From: Komagataella phaffii GS115
Taxonomy: Eukaryota; Ascomycota; Pichiomycetes; Pichiales; Pichiaceae
Reading direction: 5' to 3'
DNA length: 64,000 nt
Assembly: GCF_000027005.1 (NCBI RefSeq)
Contig: NC_012966.1
Coordinates: 1,674,001 to 1,738,000 of the forward strand
The position numbers and the translations under genes are program-made. The notes beneath the pieces were generated by a model. The model made no database searches and had not been told where the DNA came from. It was given only the letters and a program-made list of their open reading frames with translations. This document shows, in pieces, positions 33,167 through 44,067 of the stretch (its first letter is position 1; the number at the start of each line of letters is the position of its first letter).

Positions 33167-35725
33167 GATTGCTTTCATAAATTGGCTGTGATTTTCTTTT
33201 TCTTCTGAAAGACGGTAGTTGCGCTAGAGCGACGTTAGATAGAAAGGGGATTTTCGTGCCTACTGTCGCAATGGACTCAATTAGGTATGTGCTATTCTAG
33301 CTTTGCAAAGAAGGCTGTAGTGTTTTACGAATCGTAAAGAGAATGACCACACATACAGAGGTAGTACAGATTAGTCACGCTTTGTCTGATTATATATGGA
33401 TTAAGAAGTTTTTAGAGGACATCATGCTGCTGACAGTTGTGAAACGTTCCTAAAAGCCTTGTACCAAATTTCTCAATATGATCAATAGCTGTAGACAGGC
33501 GAAGGCATTGATGAGGGATGGATAAGTATCGGTATCAAGAATGCAAGACCTATCTTGATTAGTCTGACGATTTGATTCTCGTAGCTTCATACTTTTGGAG
33601 CATTTGCCTGGTGCAAACTGAGCTCCGGTATAGTTTTGTTGCCTACCAAACGTGTAAAGATTCTTCTGTAAGTTTTGGTTAAAAGCAAAGAACTCATGCC
33701 TCGTGTTGCCTGCTCCCATTCTATTTCTCAAAAGTGATTAAGGGGACTACAAGATAGGAATTTTTTTTCTAGTTTGAAAACTTGAATTGTTATGCAATGC
33801 TTGTACATATTCGTTTCGAGGTAGTTTCTTTCTTTTATGTTGAAATCTTTTAATATTCCGATTACCGAACTGAGAGATCACTTTTCTTGAGAGTTTTAAA
33901 TGAGGATAGGGTAGTTGGATTTTTCGTTCACCGCTCCACTTGATACTTGATATTCTGGAAAGCTCCAGATGTGTCCATCCTGCGGTCGTCGATTTTCATT
34001 TTGTTGACTTTGCTACATTCTCCGTTTGGAAAAGCTGATATTTGCTGGAATGTGTAGTTGATGCAGGTGTATGGTCTCAGATGATTACTTGACTGAAATG
34101 AGTTCAAACATAGATGTCAACCCTTTTTTAAAAAAGTAACCCAACTCTGTGTCTATCATCACGTAGTAGTAAGATGCTCTGATGACCTCGTCCAAGCTTT
34201 CTTTTCAAGAATACAATTAGATTTAACACGTATCGAAATGTAGTGGAATGAAGGAAACTACTTGCGCGCCCCCGAATACTCACCGTATACTGAGCTTGGG
34301 TCATGGGTAGATTAACTCTTTGAGCATATCATGGTATTCGCTGGATTGAGATCTGTGTTTAGCAAGCATAATTCTGTTCAATCCTACTACCCTGATAATG
34401 GTAACACGCTCAAAGAATAATGATCCTTTCATCTAAAGTTTAACCTCGCTGTAATGCTTACAAGCCGCTGAGAATCGCTTAGACGATTAATTGTGGGAGC
34501 CCTTGTTATCAACCAAGTTCTAATGTGAATTGATTGATTCCTGGCCTTTGCCCTGTTTTATGATGAACTAGCTCCCCAAAAAAACATTAATCTTACAGGA
34601 ACAACTACCAATATGCTAGCCTTCAATATCTATTGTTTGATGGCCCCTTATTTTCCTGTCATCTACTTACGAACCGATAAGTGTCCTTTTTGAACAGTTA
34701 TTTTTACAGTATAGTATTATAGTTAGTGGCAAGCATCCCACAGTTCATTTTTGCCTAGAATGTGCTAAGTCACTCACCGGTCTAATCTTATTATTTGTAA
34801 CTGACCAGTTTTCTTGGAAAGTACTTTTATGTCAGGTATGAACAAATATTGACTACAAGCATTGCATTCTATTACATCAGCATAATAGTCCTTGCTCTGA
34901 TCACCAACGTTTGGATTTTTGTACAACAGCAGCTACTTTCTTAACCGTCCAGATCTAGCCACTTGGTAAGCAACTATTTTCAGCGGTTTTAATCAAACAG
35001 AACTCTACCATCTCATATTTAATACATTTATAAACGTTATGCGTTTTCCCAGCTCTGTATTCAAGTAGCCAGTTTCATTTTGATCTTAATTTACTTACTA
35101 TGTATGTTGAGCTTTAGTACTCCTTCTGGTTTTTAGCAAGAGTGACCGAGTCTACCCTTTTTCTATTAATATGTTTTGACCTGATTGTATACGTATTGGT
35201 TTAAGTCACTGAAATTTATTAATGACTTTAGTCGTCTCACTAATGAGAGTCATCGTAGGCTGACAAACTCTTCTTTGAATATAAAATATTTTCCTAGTGA
35301 ATGCTGAAGATGTTCTTAAGTAATCCACTAATGATCATGTAATCTTAAATGCATCCTATTGTGTTCACTGTTGAGTATGTTTCATTTACTCAAACATGCT
35401 CCTCATTCTAAGTTTCCGATGGTTGCCGAAGATAGCGTGGTCCTTTAGTTGTTCTATGTGAGATCAAATGCCGCAGGTTTGAAATACCAAAAATTTATGT
35501 AACCACTTATCCGTGCTATTGAAAGTTTTAACAAAACTTCGTTTTGTATTTGGACTAATTGGCACTTGCTTCTTCTTTGTGAACGTCATTGAATAGAGCC
35601 TCTATGAAAGAAGAATGGAACACCATTATGCCTGTCAACCAGAATGATTGGGTTCGCTTATGAGGATTTAATAGTTTGACGTTTTAGGTTATATCTATCA
35701 AGTGACACTTCGCGAAATGCGCTTT
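33167..35725 (-). repeat. centromeric inverted repeat, right arm
   Basis: Mirror copy of the left arm. Blocks compared by eye include 33220-33330, 34060-34250 and 35560-35720; all are identical except one single-base indel and the n. The mirrored 93-codon frame (33450-33731) is the same sequence as 31491-31772 and is not treated as a gene. Confidence 0.95.
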
Positions 35726-38070
35726 GCCCAATTGGTGAAGATTATGTTTTTGGTTAATCCTTTTCTCGGCTTCTCGTTAAGGTGTTCACTTCCTTTTTTT
35801 GGAATGTTTGTAAAGGATAGAATTTAACTTGATACTCCGGATACTTTCGGAACCTTGTTGTAATCAATATTCAATCTAATCACTTTTTAGGAATCACTTG
35901 TAGCTATGATAGTCTTATGTTGTCCCTAATCTTGATGAGCTGCTCGTCTACATCAATTTGGTGGGGGCTTGGAATGTTTTCAAAGCTGTTATGCAAACCC
36001 GTTGATGGCCTCTGAACCACTGGAATTGAAAGAATTAATGTCCTATGATTTAATATCAGCATAGATGCAACCATAATCTGGATGTTATCGCCCCTCGATC
36101 TAAACATTCTGGGTACGCTCAGCGATATTTTTGCACCATCTTTAGGGTAGCATCTAACTGGACCCTACCCTCAGTACTGTGAGCGTCGGTAAAATAGAAG
36201 CTTTGACTGCTTAGTATTCCTCCCTCATCCTATCGTTTGAATTTTTCTAACAAGACCTCCTAGATATAGATTTTCATAGCATAAAAATTGTTGGTCTCTT
36301 ATCAGATGACTCGATTTATCTTGTTGCCTGTTGGGCGACCTTTTTTTCTACTGCATGGAGTGAAAGTAATTGAATAAAGTCGATTTTCGGGAGCGTGAAC
36401 TTATTGAGTATCTAGAAGAATATCGCCGCAAAATGTATATTGCATCTACGAAGTAGAATTTCATGCAGTCAATTTAAGAAATTTCATCTACCATGTGTAA
36501 GATATGCTTTTCTAGCACCAGTTCGGTAACATGTTAGATTTGCATTATTAGCTCTTCACTTTCTACGTTCTGCAAAAGCAAGCAACTTATGTATTGAAGC
36601 CTACTAGAATCTGAACATAAATCCATCAGACCATCCTTTGACAATTCGGACATTTGGATTCAGAGAGCAGGATTACAGTGAATATAGTTCTCACTGTTGA
36701 CTAGTTTATCATACGTCTATGAATATACGCAGGGCTGGGCAGAACTACAAAGTGTCCGACAAAAATGCTGTTTATTGTTTATTTGCTGCCCATTACGGTT
36801 AATCTCGACAACCTTAAGATTTTGTGGACGTCTCAGTTGTCCCCAGGCCCCGTTTTGCTAGTAATGGCCCCTTAGACGGTATAATGGCTAATGGGGATAA
36901 GATATAAACTACCGGCAATGCTAAAAACCACTTCATCTTTATAAGATAAGGCCGCTATTCATTCACGTATTGTCTTTATTGGAGAGCTTGAGTGTATGCA
37001 CAAAATCATAAAGATTCAAACTTGATTCAAAAGAAATGGAACTGGGGAGGGAATGAACCATCCGCTTCTGAATTCATTTTGAAACCAATTACATATTCTT
37101 CTACAGAGCCAAATTTATGGGTCATCAGTATGAGTAACACATCTCGCTTTTAGGATTAAAACAGAGTTGAAGTAAAGGGACTAATCACTTGATAATTATT
37201 CATTTGGAACATGTAGCAAACATTGATCGCTGCAGCTAAACTTTAGTCAGGTTGTATGGTGATGGATGGTCTTAGCCGCCAAAGATAATATTCTGGTACT
37301 GTAAAGTTCAAGGTTCTGCTAACTTGTCCTGCAAGCCATATCTTGCTAAAGGATGTTGTTTGAAAGTAGAACTAGCGCTTTATTACATCTCTTTTAGTAA
37401 AGTTGAACTAAGGCACATCCACCACTGGCTTCCAAGAATGTCTGCAAACTCAAAAAACTTTCTGTTTGGAAAACATAAATTACCCAAGATACAATAGCTT
37501 ATAATTTGGACTAGATTGGAAGCTACTGGCAAAATAATTGCCCTCCTGTCTTGCTTATGTGTGCCCTCTTTGTTAGTCATTAGGCTATTAGGTTCAGATA
37601 AAACTCCATCTATACCAGTCACCTCATTTTACTCCAGAAATAAGTAATAATACTCTAAATTTCAAGTACCCAAGTTAGAAAGTAAGTAAGTAAGAAAGCA
37701 AGTTTCCCCTTGTCTTTTTATGTTCTATAATTGCACGGTATTGCGAAACACCAAAGTTTATCTCCTTACAAGATCACTTGTATTCGTTTGGTTAATCCTA
37801 GATGAATCTTTTTAAGGCATCCCAGCCTCTCTTATAATTTCATTTTCCCTGAAAGAAGGATACAGAGTAGATAGAAGTATATTCTCACCTTGCAATAGGA
37901 GCGAGCCTCAAACAAACTTACTACACAATGCTTACGGCATAAGGTCGTGCCCGACAAAAATAATGACGCGAAAACATGTTGCCATCCATATAATGATCGG
38001 CAAAAAAAAACTTGACAATGCCACCTACTTGAATTAATCTTTCCATTGATTTCCAGGTTACCATTCGAAT
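35726..38070. other. right pericentromeric flank and PHO88 upstream region
   Basis: About 2.3 kb without an intact gene. Short frames at 35904-36107, 37383-37622 and 37832-38104 (all minus) have no recognisable domains. The last ~300 bp must include the PHO88 promoter. No repeat shared with the left flank was noticed. Confidence 0.6.
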
Positions 38071-38640
38071 ATGAATCCGGCTGTTTCCAATATAGTTTTG
38101 TCACTTGTTATGATGCAAGTGTCTCGCCAGCTGGACTTTGAGAACGAGTCAGTAGTATTTTATGTGAGGGCGGCATATGTGACAACAACTTTGATCGTCC
38201 TGGGAACGTACCTGTTCGTAAGACTGAAAATCCAGTCAAAGAACGATTTAACAACCCTCAAGTACGTTGAGCCTGCTAACCCCCTTTCGGGTCAAAGTGA
38301 GGAGCAACTACAAATCACGACGGTAAAGGATTACGATTTGAAACAGGCCAACAGCGCCATTCGCAGTGTCTTCACTGGTGTTGCAATGATGGGTTTCATG
38401 CATTTATATATGAAATTTACAAACCCGCTGGTGATGCAAAGTGTTTCCCCTTTAAAAAGTCTTTTTGAGAATAAAATAATTCAAATCCATTTATTAAACA
38501 AGCCAGCCGTAGGCGACCTTAAAAGACCTTTCAAAGCTGCTCCCGGACTTTTTGGCCAAGGTGCTACTGATATAAAGACCGATAAGCAGTCAATTGATAA
38601 GGCTGAAGTTAGTGGTAGAGGAGGCTTAAAAGAGGAGTGA
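38071..38640 (+). CDS. PHO88: Pho88/SND3 ER membrane protein
   Basis: A 189-residue ER membrane protein, first linked to phosphate transport. It is now also known as Snd3, part of the SRP-independent targeting route. N-terminal MNPAVSNIVLSLVMMQVSRQ and span YVTTTLIVLGTYLFVRLKIQ are typical, as is DYDLKQANSAIRSVFTGVAM followed by MGFMHLYMKFTNPLVMQS. The length matches Saccharomyces Pho88 (188). First gene right of the centromere. Confidence 0.95.
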   Translation: MNPAVSNIVLSLVMMQVSRQLDFENESVVFYVRAAYVTTTLIVLGTYLFVRLKIQSKNDLTTLKYVEPANPLSGQSEEQLQITTVKDYDLKQANSAIRSVFTGVAMMGFMHLYMKFTNPLVMQSVSPLKSLFENKIIQIHLLNKPAVGDLKRPFKAAPGLFGQGATDIKTDKQSIDKAEVSGRGGLKEE

Positions 38641-38760
38641 GTAGCTACTATATAGAATCGTCGTTAGAATCAATTACATAAGCGCTTTTGTTGTATCGCG
38701 TTATTGTTTCCTAATTTGTTGTTTTGGGTGTATATACCGCAACTGCTGATTGTTCCAGAT

Positions 38761-40041
38761 ATGACTGACATTAATGTGAAATATTCTCTACCCGGCATCA
38801 TGCGATACCTTCAAGAGCAATTTACTGCAATGGAACGCAATCGTATTGTGAATGATTTAGAAATCAACTCTCTACAGTCGAAAATTCTAGAGCTAGAAGG
38901 GCAACGCAATGCACTAAAGATCATGAACAAGAAACTCCTGACGAAGTTACAGATACTGGAAGACGCAATCGGGAAAGAATCTGACCCCAATGACGAAACC
39001 AAACATAGTGATGATCTTCATCCGACTGATTTAGATGATATGGGAGTCAAAAAGTTTGTCGAATCGAAGAACTTTCTCACAACTGCTACATGTGAGATTC
39101 TGTACCTATTGGATTCTCCCAAAATGGAACATTCGAACAACTTGATAGATCATCATCATATCACATTCAAGGGTAAGCAAGATCTGAAAACAATTTTCAA
39201 TCAGCAAGTTTCGGGCTTGAGACATGTTAGAGTTCTTGGGCACCTAGTATTATTATCGGCATCATACGACGCCAAGTCCATATTTCAAATATGGGATTAT
39301 ACTACGAGTGAACTGAAAGTCACATTGCCTATTGCTGGCGATGTTGTTGACATTTTCGCCCACTCAGAATATGCTTTGATTGTGGGCGAATCGCAGACGA
39401 CAGTATTCCAAAACTACTCATTAGTCAACATCTTTCCAGACCTAAATGTCATAGATTTATTTAACAAAAAGGTGCTTTTACAGTCAAACGGATGTACTTC
39501 TGTTGTAGAAATAAGACAGATATTGGAAGAAGGTACAAGGGAGGGAGTTGACATTCCTACGTTTTCAGGATTGCGTCAGGCGCAATTCTTGAACGATAAT
39601 GAGTTGATAATTCCAGATCGAGAACGAGACCTTGTCCTATTTAATTTTTCTAATGGAGAGCAACGAGTAGTATCGAGCGTTCTCCCCTTTGGTTGGATTA
39701 ATCATGGTGGTTTAGTCGTCGTTAACCAGTTGGTGGTTGTGAGGTTTACCCCTTCTGAGTTGCTCTACTTTCACACAGGAGTTTCAACACAAGCAAAGAA
39801 GACTAGTATACCGGGCCTAATTCTGTTTGCAGTAAACGAACATCACAAAGTAGTAGCTGTCACGAGTGATAATCAACTGTTGCAATACCAATACTCTAGG
39901 GAGTTGGACAGGCTTGAGTTGATATCTTCGTATAGTAGCACTCCAGTTAAGCTTGACCCCGCTAGTCGACTAATTTACAGCGAGGATGCAATATTTATCT
40001 GCAATAAAAGTCAGGGAACATTGTCTGTTATGTTGGTGTAA
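38761..40041 (+). CDS. FAR8: striatin-like STRIPAK subunit Far8
   Basis: A 426-residue striatin homologue. In yeast Far8 is part of the Far/STRIPAK complex controlling pheromone arrest and TORC2 signalling at the ER. The ATG at 38761 gives MTDINVKYSLPGIMRYLQEQ, the striatin N-terminal motif. A coiled coil follows (MERNRIVNDLEINSLQSKIL, ELEGQRNALKIMNKKLLTKL). An acidic linker leads to a divergent C-terminal beta-propeller (LRHVRVLGHLVLLSASYDAK, IFQIWDYTTSELKV). An upstream in-frame stretch lacks Met. Assignment rests on the N-terminal motif and architecture. Confidence 0.75.
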   Translation: MTDINVKYSLPGIMRYLQEQFTAMERNRIVNDLEINSLQSKILELEGQRNALKIMNKKLLTKLQILEDAIGKESDPNDETKHSDDLHPTDLDDMGVKKFVESKNFLTTATCEILYLLDSPKMEHSNNLIDHHHITFKGKQDLKTIFNQQVSGLRHVRVLGHLVLLSASYDAKSIFQIWDYTTSELKVTLPIAGDVVDIFAHSEYALIVGESQTTVFQNYSLVNIFPDLNVIDLFNKKVLLQSNGCTSVVEIRQILEEGTREGVDIPTFSGLRQAQFLNDNELIIPDRERDLVLFNFSNGEQRVVSSVLPFGWINHGGLVVVNQLVVVRFTPSELLYFHTGVSTQAKKTSIPGLILFAVNEHHKVVAVTSDNQLLQYQYSRELDRLELISSYSSTPVKLDPASRLIYSEDAIFICNKSQGTLSVMLV

Positions 40042-40533
40042 CGCAACTCATAGTATGGGGAATGACTTACAAGACAATTAACATGGAACGGGAACTTTGG
40101 TTTCCATTAAGGACCAATGATATCGAGGGAGATCTTTACACCGATAAAAGCGGAAACCAAGACTTTGACAGAACATGACGAATCCCAATACGGAAATAAC
40201 ATCCTTTTTATCCAAGGAGCTGGGTGATTAATCTAGTGAGTGTGAGGGTTCTTTTTTTATACAACTAGGACACAGGTATGAGGGCAGCAGTTAGTTAGGA
40301 CGGTCATAGTAAGTGCCTTTCATATCGTCCAAATGTGAGTCTGTAGCGATGAGATTGATTAGATCAGAATACCAGCGAACGGGTGAAATATTAATTTGGG
40401 CCCCATATGCAGTATGGATTTTTCTTGTCATATTACAAACGAGTCCCGATAAAACCGTATATATAGAAGTATTTAGACCCAGTAACTTTTCGTCCGACAC
40501 AAAAAACTTCAATCAACTAACCAACGAATCGTA
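40042..40533. other. upstream region of the BIM1-like gene
   Basis: About 490 bp with a TATA box at 40458-40465 (TATATATA), 69 bp before the start codon. No other gene seen. Confidence 0.55.
40458..40465 (+). promoter_or_regulatory. TATA box of the BIM1-like gene
   Basis: TATATATA 69 bp upstream of the ATG, in a spacing suited to a regulated, TATA-containing yeast promoter. Confidence 0.5.
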
Positions 40534-41289
40534 ATGAAATTGTTATCATTAGTATCTATTGCTGCTACAACTGCGCTAGCAAAAGCTAAAGCCGTCCCCT
40601 ACGCCAACCCTATTGCCTTTGCCGAGGCTCTAGCTGCTTTATCCCATGGAGCTGAATATGCCCAAACCATGGGTGAGATCGCTATGATGTTCCCTCCCGA
40701 CAGAGAGTGGTCTGAGGACACTGAAAATGAAGCTCCTTGCGGAACGTCAGCCGGAGTCGGTAATAGAACGGATTTCCCGCTGGACGATGGTTTCGTCGCA
40801 CTTGTTGCACAGTCATCGAGTGCTTGGTCCGTGGAGTTGAAGATTTCTTACAATGAGAATCCTACCTCCAATGGTGACTTTGACACTTGGGCGACTGGTA
40901 ATGTTACCAATCAAATTGATATAGGCCACTCATGTTTTTATTTGCCTGACCAGCCTTCTGATAAAGTTACAGGAGATGTGGCCACCATACAGTTATTGTA
41001 TATGGCTCTCGAGGAGGATGATAGAAATGTCACTCACTATGCTTGTTCCGACATTCAATTTGTGGAGGAGTCAGTATTCATGGCAACAAGTTATGCAAGA
41101 ACATGTTTCAACATCACTGACAATGACTACTACTCTTATTCAATCTATGCTCCAGACGACGAGGAGAGTGCAGCGGTTGAGAGCACAGCCGAGAGCAGTT
41201 CTTCAACTAATGCTGCTGCTCAAGGTATGATTGGTGTCTCTGTTGGAATTCTTGGCTCTGCCGCACTTCTAGCTGCCAGTTTGCTTTAA
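40534..41289 (+). CDS. GPI-anchored BIM1/LPMO-like (X325-type) cell-surface protein
   Basis: A 251-residue secreted protein with signal peptide MKLLSLVSIAATTALAKAKA. Its C-terminus is Ser/Ala-rich and ends in a hydrophobic GPI-addition tail (IGVSVGILGSAALLAASLL). Four N-glycosylation sequons (NRT, NVT, NVT, NIT) are present. The core MMFPPDREW...EAPCGTSAGVGNRTDFPL with DFDTWATGN and Cys-containing strands (HSCFYL, HYACSD, RTCFNI) fits the BIM1-like copper-acquisition/LPMO-like family. In that family the mature protein begins with a copper-binding His just before (Y/F)PPxR; here that position is not His and is not N-terminal, so copper binding is doubtful. No enzymatic activity is claimed. Confidence 0.65.
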   Translation: MKLLSLVSIAATTALAKAKAVPYANPIAFAEALAALSHGAEYAQTMGEIAMMFPPDREWSEDTENEAPCGTSAGVGNRTDFPLDDGFVALVAQSSSAWSVELKISYNENPTSNGDFDTWATGNVTNQIDIGHSCFYLPDQPSDKVTGDVATIQLLYMALEEDDRNVTHYACSDIQFVEESVFMATSYARTCFNITDNDYYSYSIYAPDDEESAAVESTAESSSSTNAAAQGMIGVSVGILGSAALLAASLL

Positions 41290-41830
41290 GTCATTGTAAT
41301 ATATGGTTATAGTTGGGCCTGTTCATATGAAGAAGTTATGACATGTGTCAGCATATGTACTTTGAAATACTAATGGTGTCTTCATAAAGCAACACAATAG
41401 GGGGCGCAGCAAGTCAAGCATTTCCCTTTTCCCTGAGATTAGCATATTTTGTACTAGCTACTTGGACGATGGGAAAAGCATGTTACAATGTAATGAAAAA
41501 GCTGAGAGTTCCGTTCTTCTACCTAGAATATAAAAATTTAATTCTCATTTGTGGCATAAGTCGGTGACCCGAAGAAATCCACGGTAATTTTGACTCAATT
41601 CAATTGTGCTGTCAACTCATTTCCACGTAGACATGTCAAGCAAGACGACTGACCATAGACCGTATATGTGTTACACTATAGTATTGTAAAAAGCCTACTC
41701 CTGAGCGGCATCGCTCTCTGAAGTACCAAGATCTTCTATTACGTGATTTGGTGTAAGGTTGTATGGCTCTATCTTGCCCAACGAATCTAGAGGAAAATAC
41801 TGCTCCTCTACTTTGTTCAATTCTTTGAAG
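41290..41830. other. intergenic region before MIC19
   Basis: About 540 bp. No RNA gene or credible ORF. Holds the MIC19 promoter. The reading frame upstream of the MIC19 ATG is open for 24 codons without conservation. Confidence 0.5.
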
Positions 41831-42271
41831 ATGACGTCCAAACAAACCAAGACTTTTATTCCTGAGACTCCTGTAGAATTCAACTCCTCTCTATTATCGC
41901 AACTTGATGGTGCTACTGAATCCAACTACGCAAGAGAACAATACGCAGAGGCCTATATACAACAGCGAGTTCATAAGGAATTAAAGAAAATTGAGTCGGA
42001 AAAACTGAGCAATTTGGATGCTATGCTCTACAATTCCCTCCAGGAAAGCGAAAGTGTTAAGAATCAAATATTGAGCGTTGAAGCAATAAATGAAAAATTG
42101 AGTCAGGTCTCTAATGAATTAGATGATATCAAAATTAATAGACCCGAGAAGCTGGAGAAAGTAGCTGTGGCGGAGAAAAACTTAGCCGACTGCCTAAAGG
42201 ACAATACTGGTAAGCCTTTAAACTGTTGGAAAGAGGTTCAGACTTTCAACAAGTTGTTCGATCATGTTTGA
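41831..42271 (+). CDS. MIC19: MICOS subunit Mic19
   Basis: A 146-residue intermembrane-space component of the MICOS complex, which holds crista junctions together with Mic60. A central coiled coil (LDAMLYNSLQESESVKNQIL, EKLSQVSNELDDIKINRPEK) precedes the C-terminal CHCH domain CLKDNTGKPLNC (CX10C), then WKEVQTFNKLFDHV. The start at 41831 (MTSKQTKTFIPETP) matches the family N-terminal TP-motif region. It lacks the MG myristoylation start found in some Mic19 proteins. It converges on UBP6 with a 17-bp gap. Confidence 0.82.
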   Translation: MTSKQTKTFIPETPVEFNSSLLSQLDGATESNYAREQYAEAYIQQRVHKELKKIESEKLSNLDAMLYNSLQESESVKNQILSVEAINEKLSQVSNELDDIKINRPEKLEKVAVAEKNLADCLKDNTGKPLNCWKEVQTFNKLFDHV

Positions 42272-42288
42272 TACGTATTTCTAAATAG

Positions 42289-43735
42289 TCACTGCAGCCC
42301 AAATGCTTTGTATAACAGTATCATGGCACTGTCACTTTCACCTCCACCGGAAAGCTGTTCAATCTTGTCTTTTCCAACAATAGAGACCTCGCTATCATTA
42401 AACTTCCACCATTGCTCTCCCGTAATATCTTCAGAATTCTTTACAAATGCTTGGTAATGCCCAGAGTCCGCTGACGACCCCTGATGAGTTACTACGGAAA
42501 CTAATTCATATAGGGACGATGGATTTTCCCCTCTGAGAGGATCGTAATCATCAGGGAAAGCTTTCTTGAAATTCCTTGTCCATTTCTCGTTCATAGCATA
42601 TAATTCCTGCTGATTCTTCTCAGCGTAATCTCTGGTAGATACTTCTGCAATACGATTATTTAACCTTGCTTTCTTCAATTCACGACCCTCGTCTTCATTT
42701 TCTTTTTCGATTTTGTAGAGTTCGTCACGTACTTTAATCTTACTCTCCCTAACCTCTTCGTCGAGCAAATCCGCAAGATCAAGTTGGAAGGGAAACTGCA
42801 CCTTTCGTAAAATCTTTGACTTTTTGCTGGTGTCTCTTCTCCAAAAAAATCTCACAAAGTGAATCGTTAGATACTTGGGGAGTCTTGTAACCCATTTGGA
42901 AATTTCATACTTTGCATCTCTTCCCAAGCTTTGGTTATTCTTCTCCAGCGTCTCCTTGAGATTGTTGATTAAACCATCCTTGAGAAAATTTGTATTTATA
43001 CTGATGTGACAGTTCAACTTCAGTGAATCTTCGTATCCAATAACTGGAGATTCGTTTGTTTCAAGACATCTCGTGGAGGTTTTGAACTCCACTCTAAAGA
43101 AACTAGCAAGGTCAGGGTATTTCCGCAATAAAACACTCAATAGCTGCGAGTAAAGCTCTTCTGCATCCTGCTGCTTAAAAAAGCCTTGATCATTTCGTTC
43201 GTTGAATTGTGGAAACTGAGTTCTAAGGGTAGCCAGTAAGTTAAGTGGGCGTATCCCAACCTCCTTGCTAGTCATTCTTTGAAAAAGCTGATATAGATGA
43301 TTTACAATGGGTTCGCTACGAGTCTCAGAATCCAATCTCTCCTTTATTTCTTTAATCTCAAACATTACCTGAAGGGAGCTATTCAGGTAACAGGTGTTTA
43401 CCCAAATTTACAAGTCCAGATGGCTCATTGTGGTATCCAATAAAGTGTTCATCTTCGTCGATGTCTTCGATGAACTTGGGAGCAGGCATTTTATTATCGG
43501 TCACATTGATTTTCTCTGGTGTCCCTAAAACCATGACAGACTGACCTTCCTTCAGAGAAAACTTAGATAGGTCGCTATCATCTTTCACCTGACCGCCTTT
43601 GAGTAAAATTTTCTGACGATCAGGGGGGATGTTAGTCAACGAGTAAATTTGCAGCTTCAAAGTAAGGCCCGGCTCCTTAAGATCAATTTCCAGTGGATAT
43701 ACTTTCCCAGCATTTTTTATTGTCACTTGAATCAT
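42289..43735 (-). CDS. UBP6: proteasome-associated deubiquitinase Ubp6, frameshifted in this sequence
   Basis: Ubiquitin-specific protease that trims ubiquitin on the proteasome. Starting at 43735, the N-terminal ubiquitin-like domain (VTIKNAGKVYPLEI ... LGTPEK) binds Rpn1. The USP domain has QQDAEELYSQLLSVL, YLTIHFVRFFWRRDTSKKSK and the catalytic His box GSSADSGHYQAFVK, and ends GGGESDSAMILLYKAFGL. The frame breaks at an AAA run (43397-43399) inside GLVNLG-NTCY, immediately before the catalytic Cys. With one A fewer, the reading continues NTCYLNSSLQVMFEIKEIKE. Corrected length is 481 residues (Saccharomyces 499). As written, the gene yields only the UBL fragment. Confidence 0.92.
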
Positions 43736-44067
43736 TAGTAAAGTCTCCAAAGCGTAGAGTTGTAAAACAGGTAAAAGAAAACGCATTAATGCGCCCTTGC
43801 TACAGCGTTGCATATTCACTTCTGAAGAAAAAAAATACTAACCTTTCAAATGAGACATCAGGTGTAGATTTAGGAACAAAGGTCAATAAGAAAAGGAACG
43901 TGGTTCGTGTATAATATGTAATAGGTAGGATTGACAATAGGGGTGGCAATCGAGCTTACCAGTTTGAAATATAGAACCTAACACCAGAGGACGCTGGTAT
44001 GATTCTTGGTTAATATGGAAACTCTAGCAAAATGAAAAATGCTCATGACATTAACTAATGTTATACT
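43736..44067. other. intergenic region LAS21 3' end to UBP6 5' end
   Basis: About 330 bp containing the UBP6 promoter, with a PACE-like motif at 43942-43950. No gene. Confidence 0.5.
43942..43950 (+). promoter_or_regulatory. PACE-like (Rpn4) element upstream of UBP6
   Basis: GGTGGCAAT differs from the proteasome-associated control element GGTGGCAAA at the last base only. It lies about 207 bp upstream of the UBP6 ATG. UBP6 is a proteasome-associated gene, so Rpn4 control is plausible but inferred. Confidence 0.4.

Larger units (their letters stand above)
29496..35725. other. probable centromere (inverted-repeat type)
   Basis: Two arms of about 2.56 kb in inverted orientation flank a 1111-bp unique core, inside ~11 kb without an intact gene. 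The size, symmetry and gene-free setting match the simple inverted-repeat centromeres described for Komagataella phaffii, where Cse4 occupies arms and core. Point-centromere elements of the Saccharomyces type were not seen. Function is inferred from architecture only. Confidence 0.85.

Noticed and set aside
31491..33731. Identical 93-codon ORFs in both repeat arms (31491-31772 plus, 33450-33731 minus)
   Set aside because: They are identical only because the arms are identical. They have no recognisable domain and sit in centromeric non-coding DNA.
29496..35725. Mating-type (MAT) flip-flop inverted repeat
   Set aside because: Komagataella does switch mating type by inverting a repeat-flanked segment, but no MAT gene (homeodomain, alpha-box or HMG) lies in the core or next to the arms.
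29496..35725. Composite transposon or insertion element with long inverted termini
   Set aside because: No transposase, integrase or reverse-transcriptase coding sequence in the core or arms, and no target-site duplication visible at 29496/35725.
35904..36107. 67-codon minus ORF right of the centromere as a gene relic
   Set aside because: No motif could be assigned and flanking frames are closed.
43365..43400. Intron in UBP6 from GTAAAC to CAG
   Set aside because: It would be only 33 nt and would remove the catalytic cysteine box. A one-base indel explains the sequence better.
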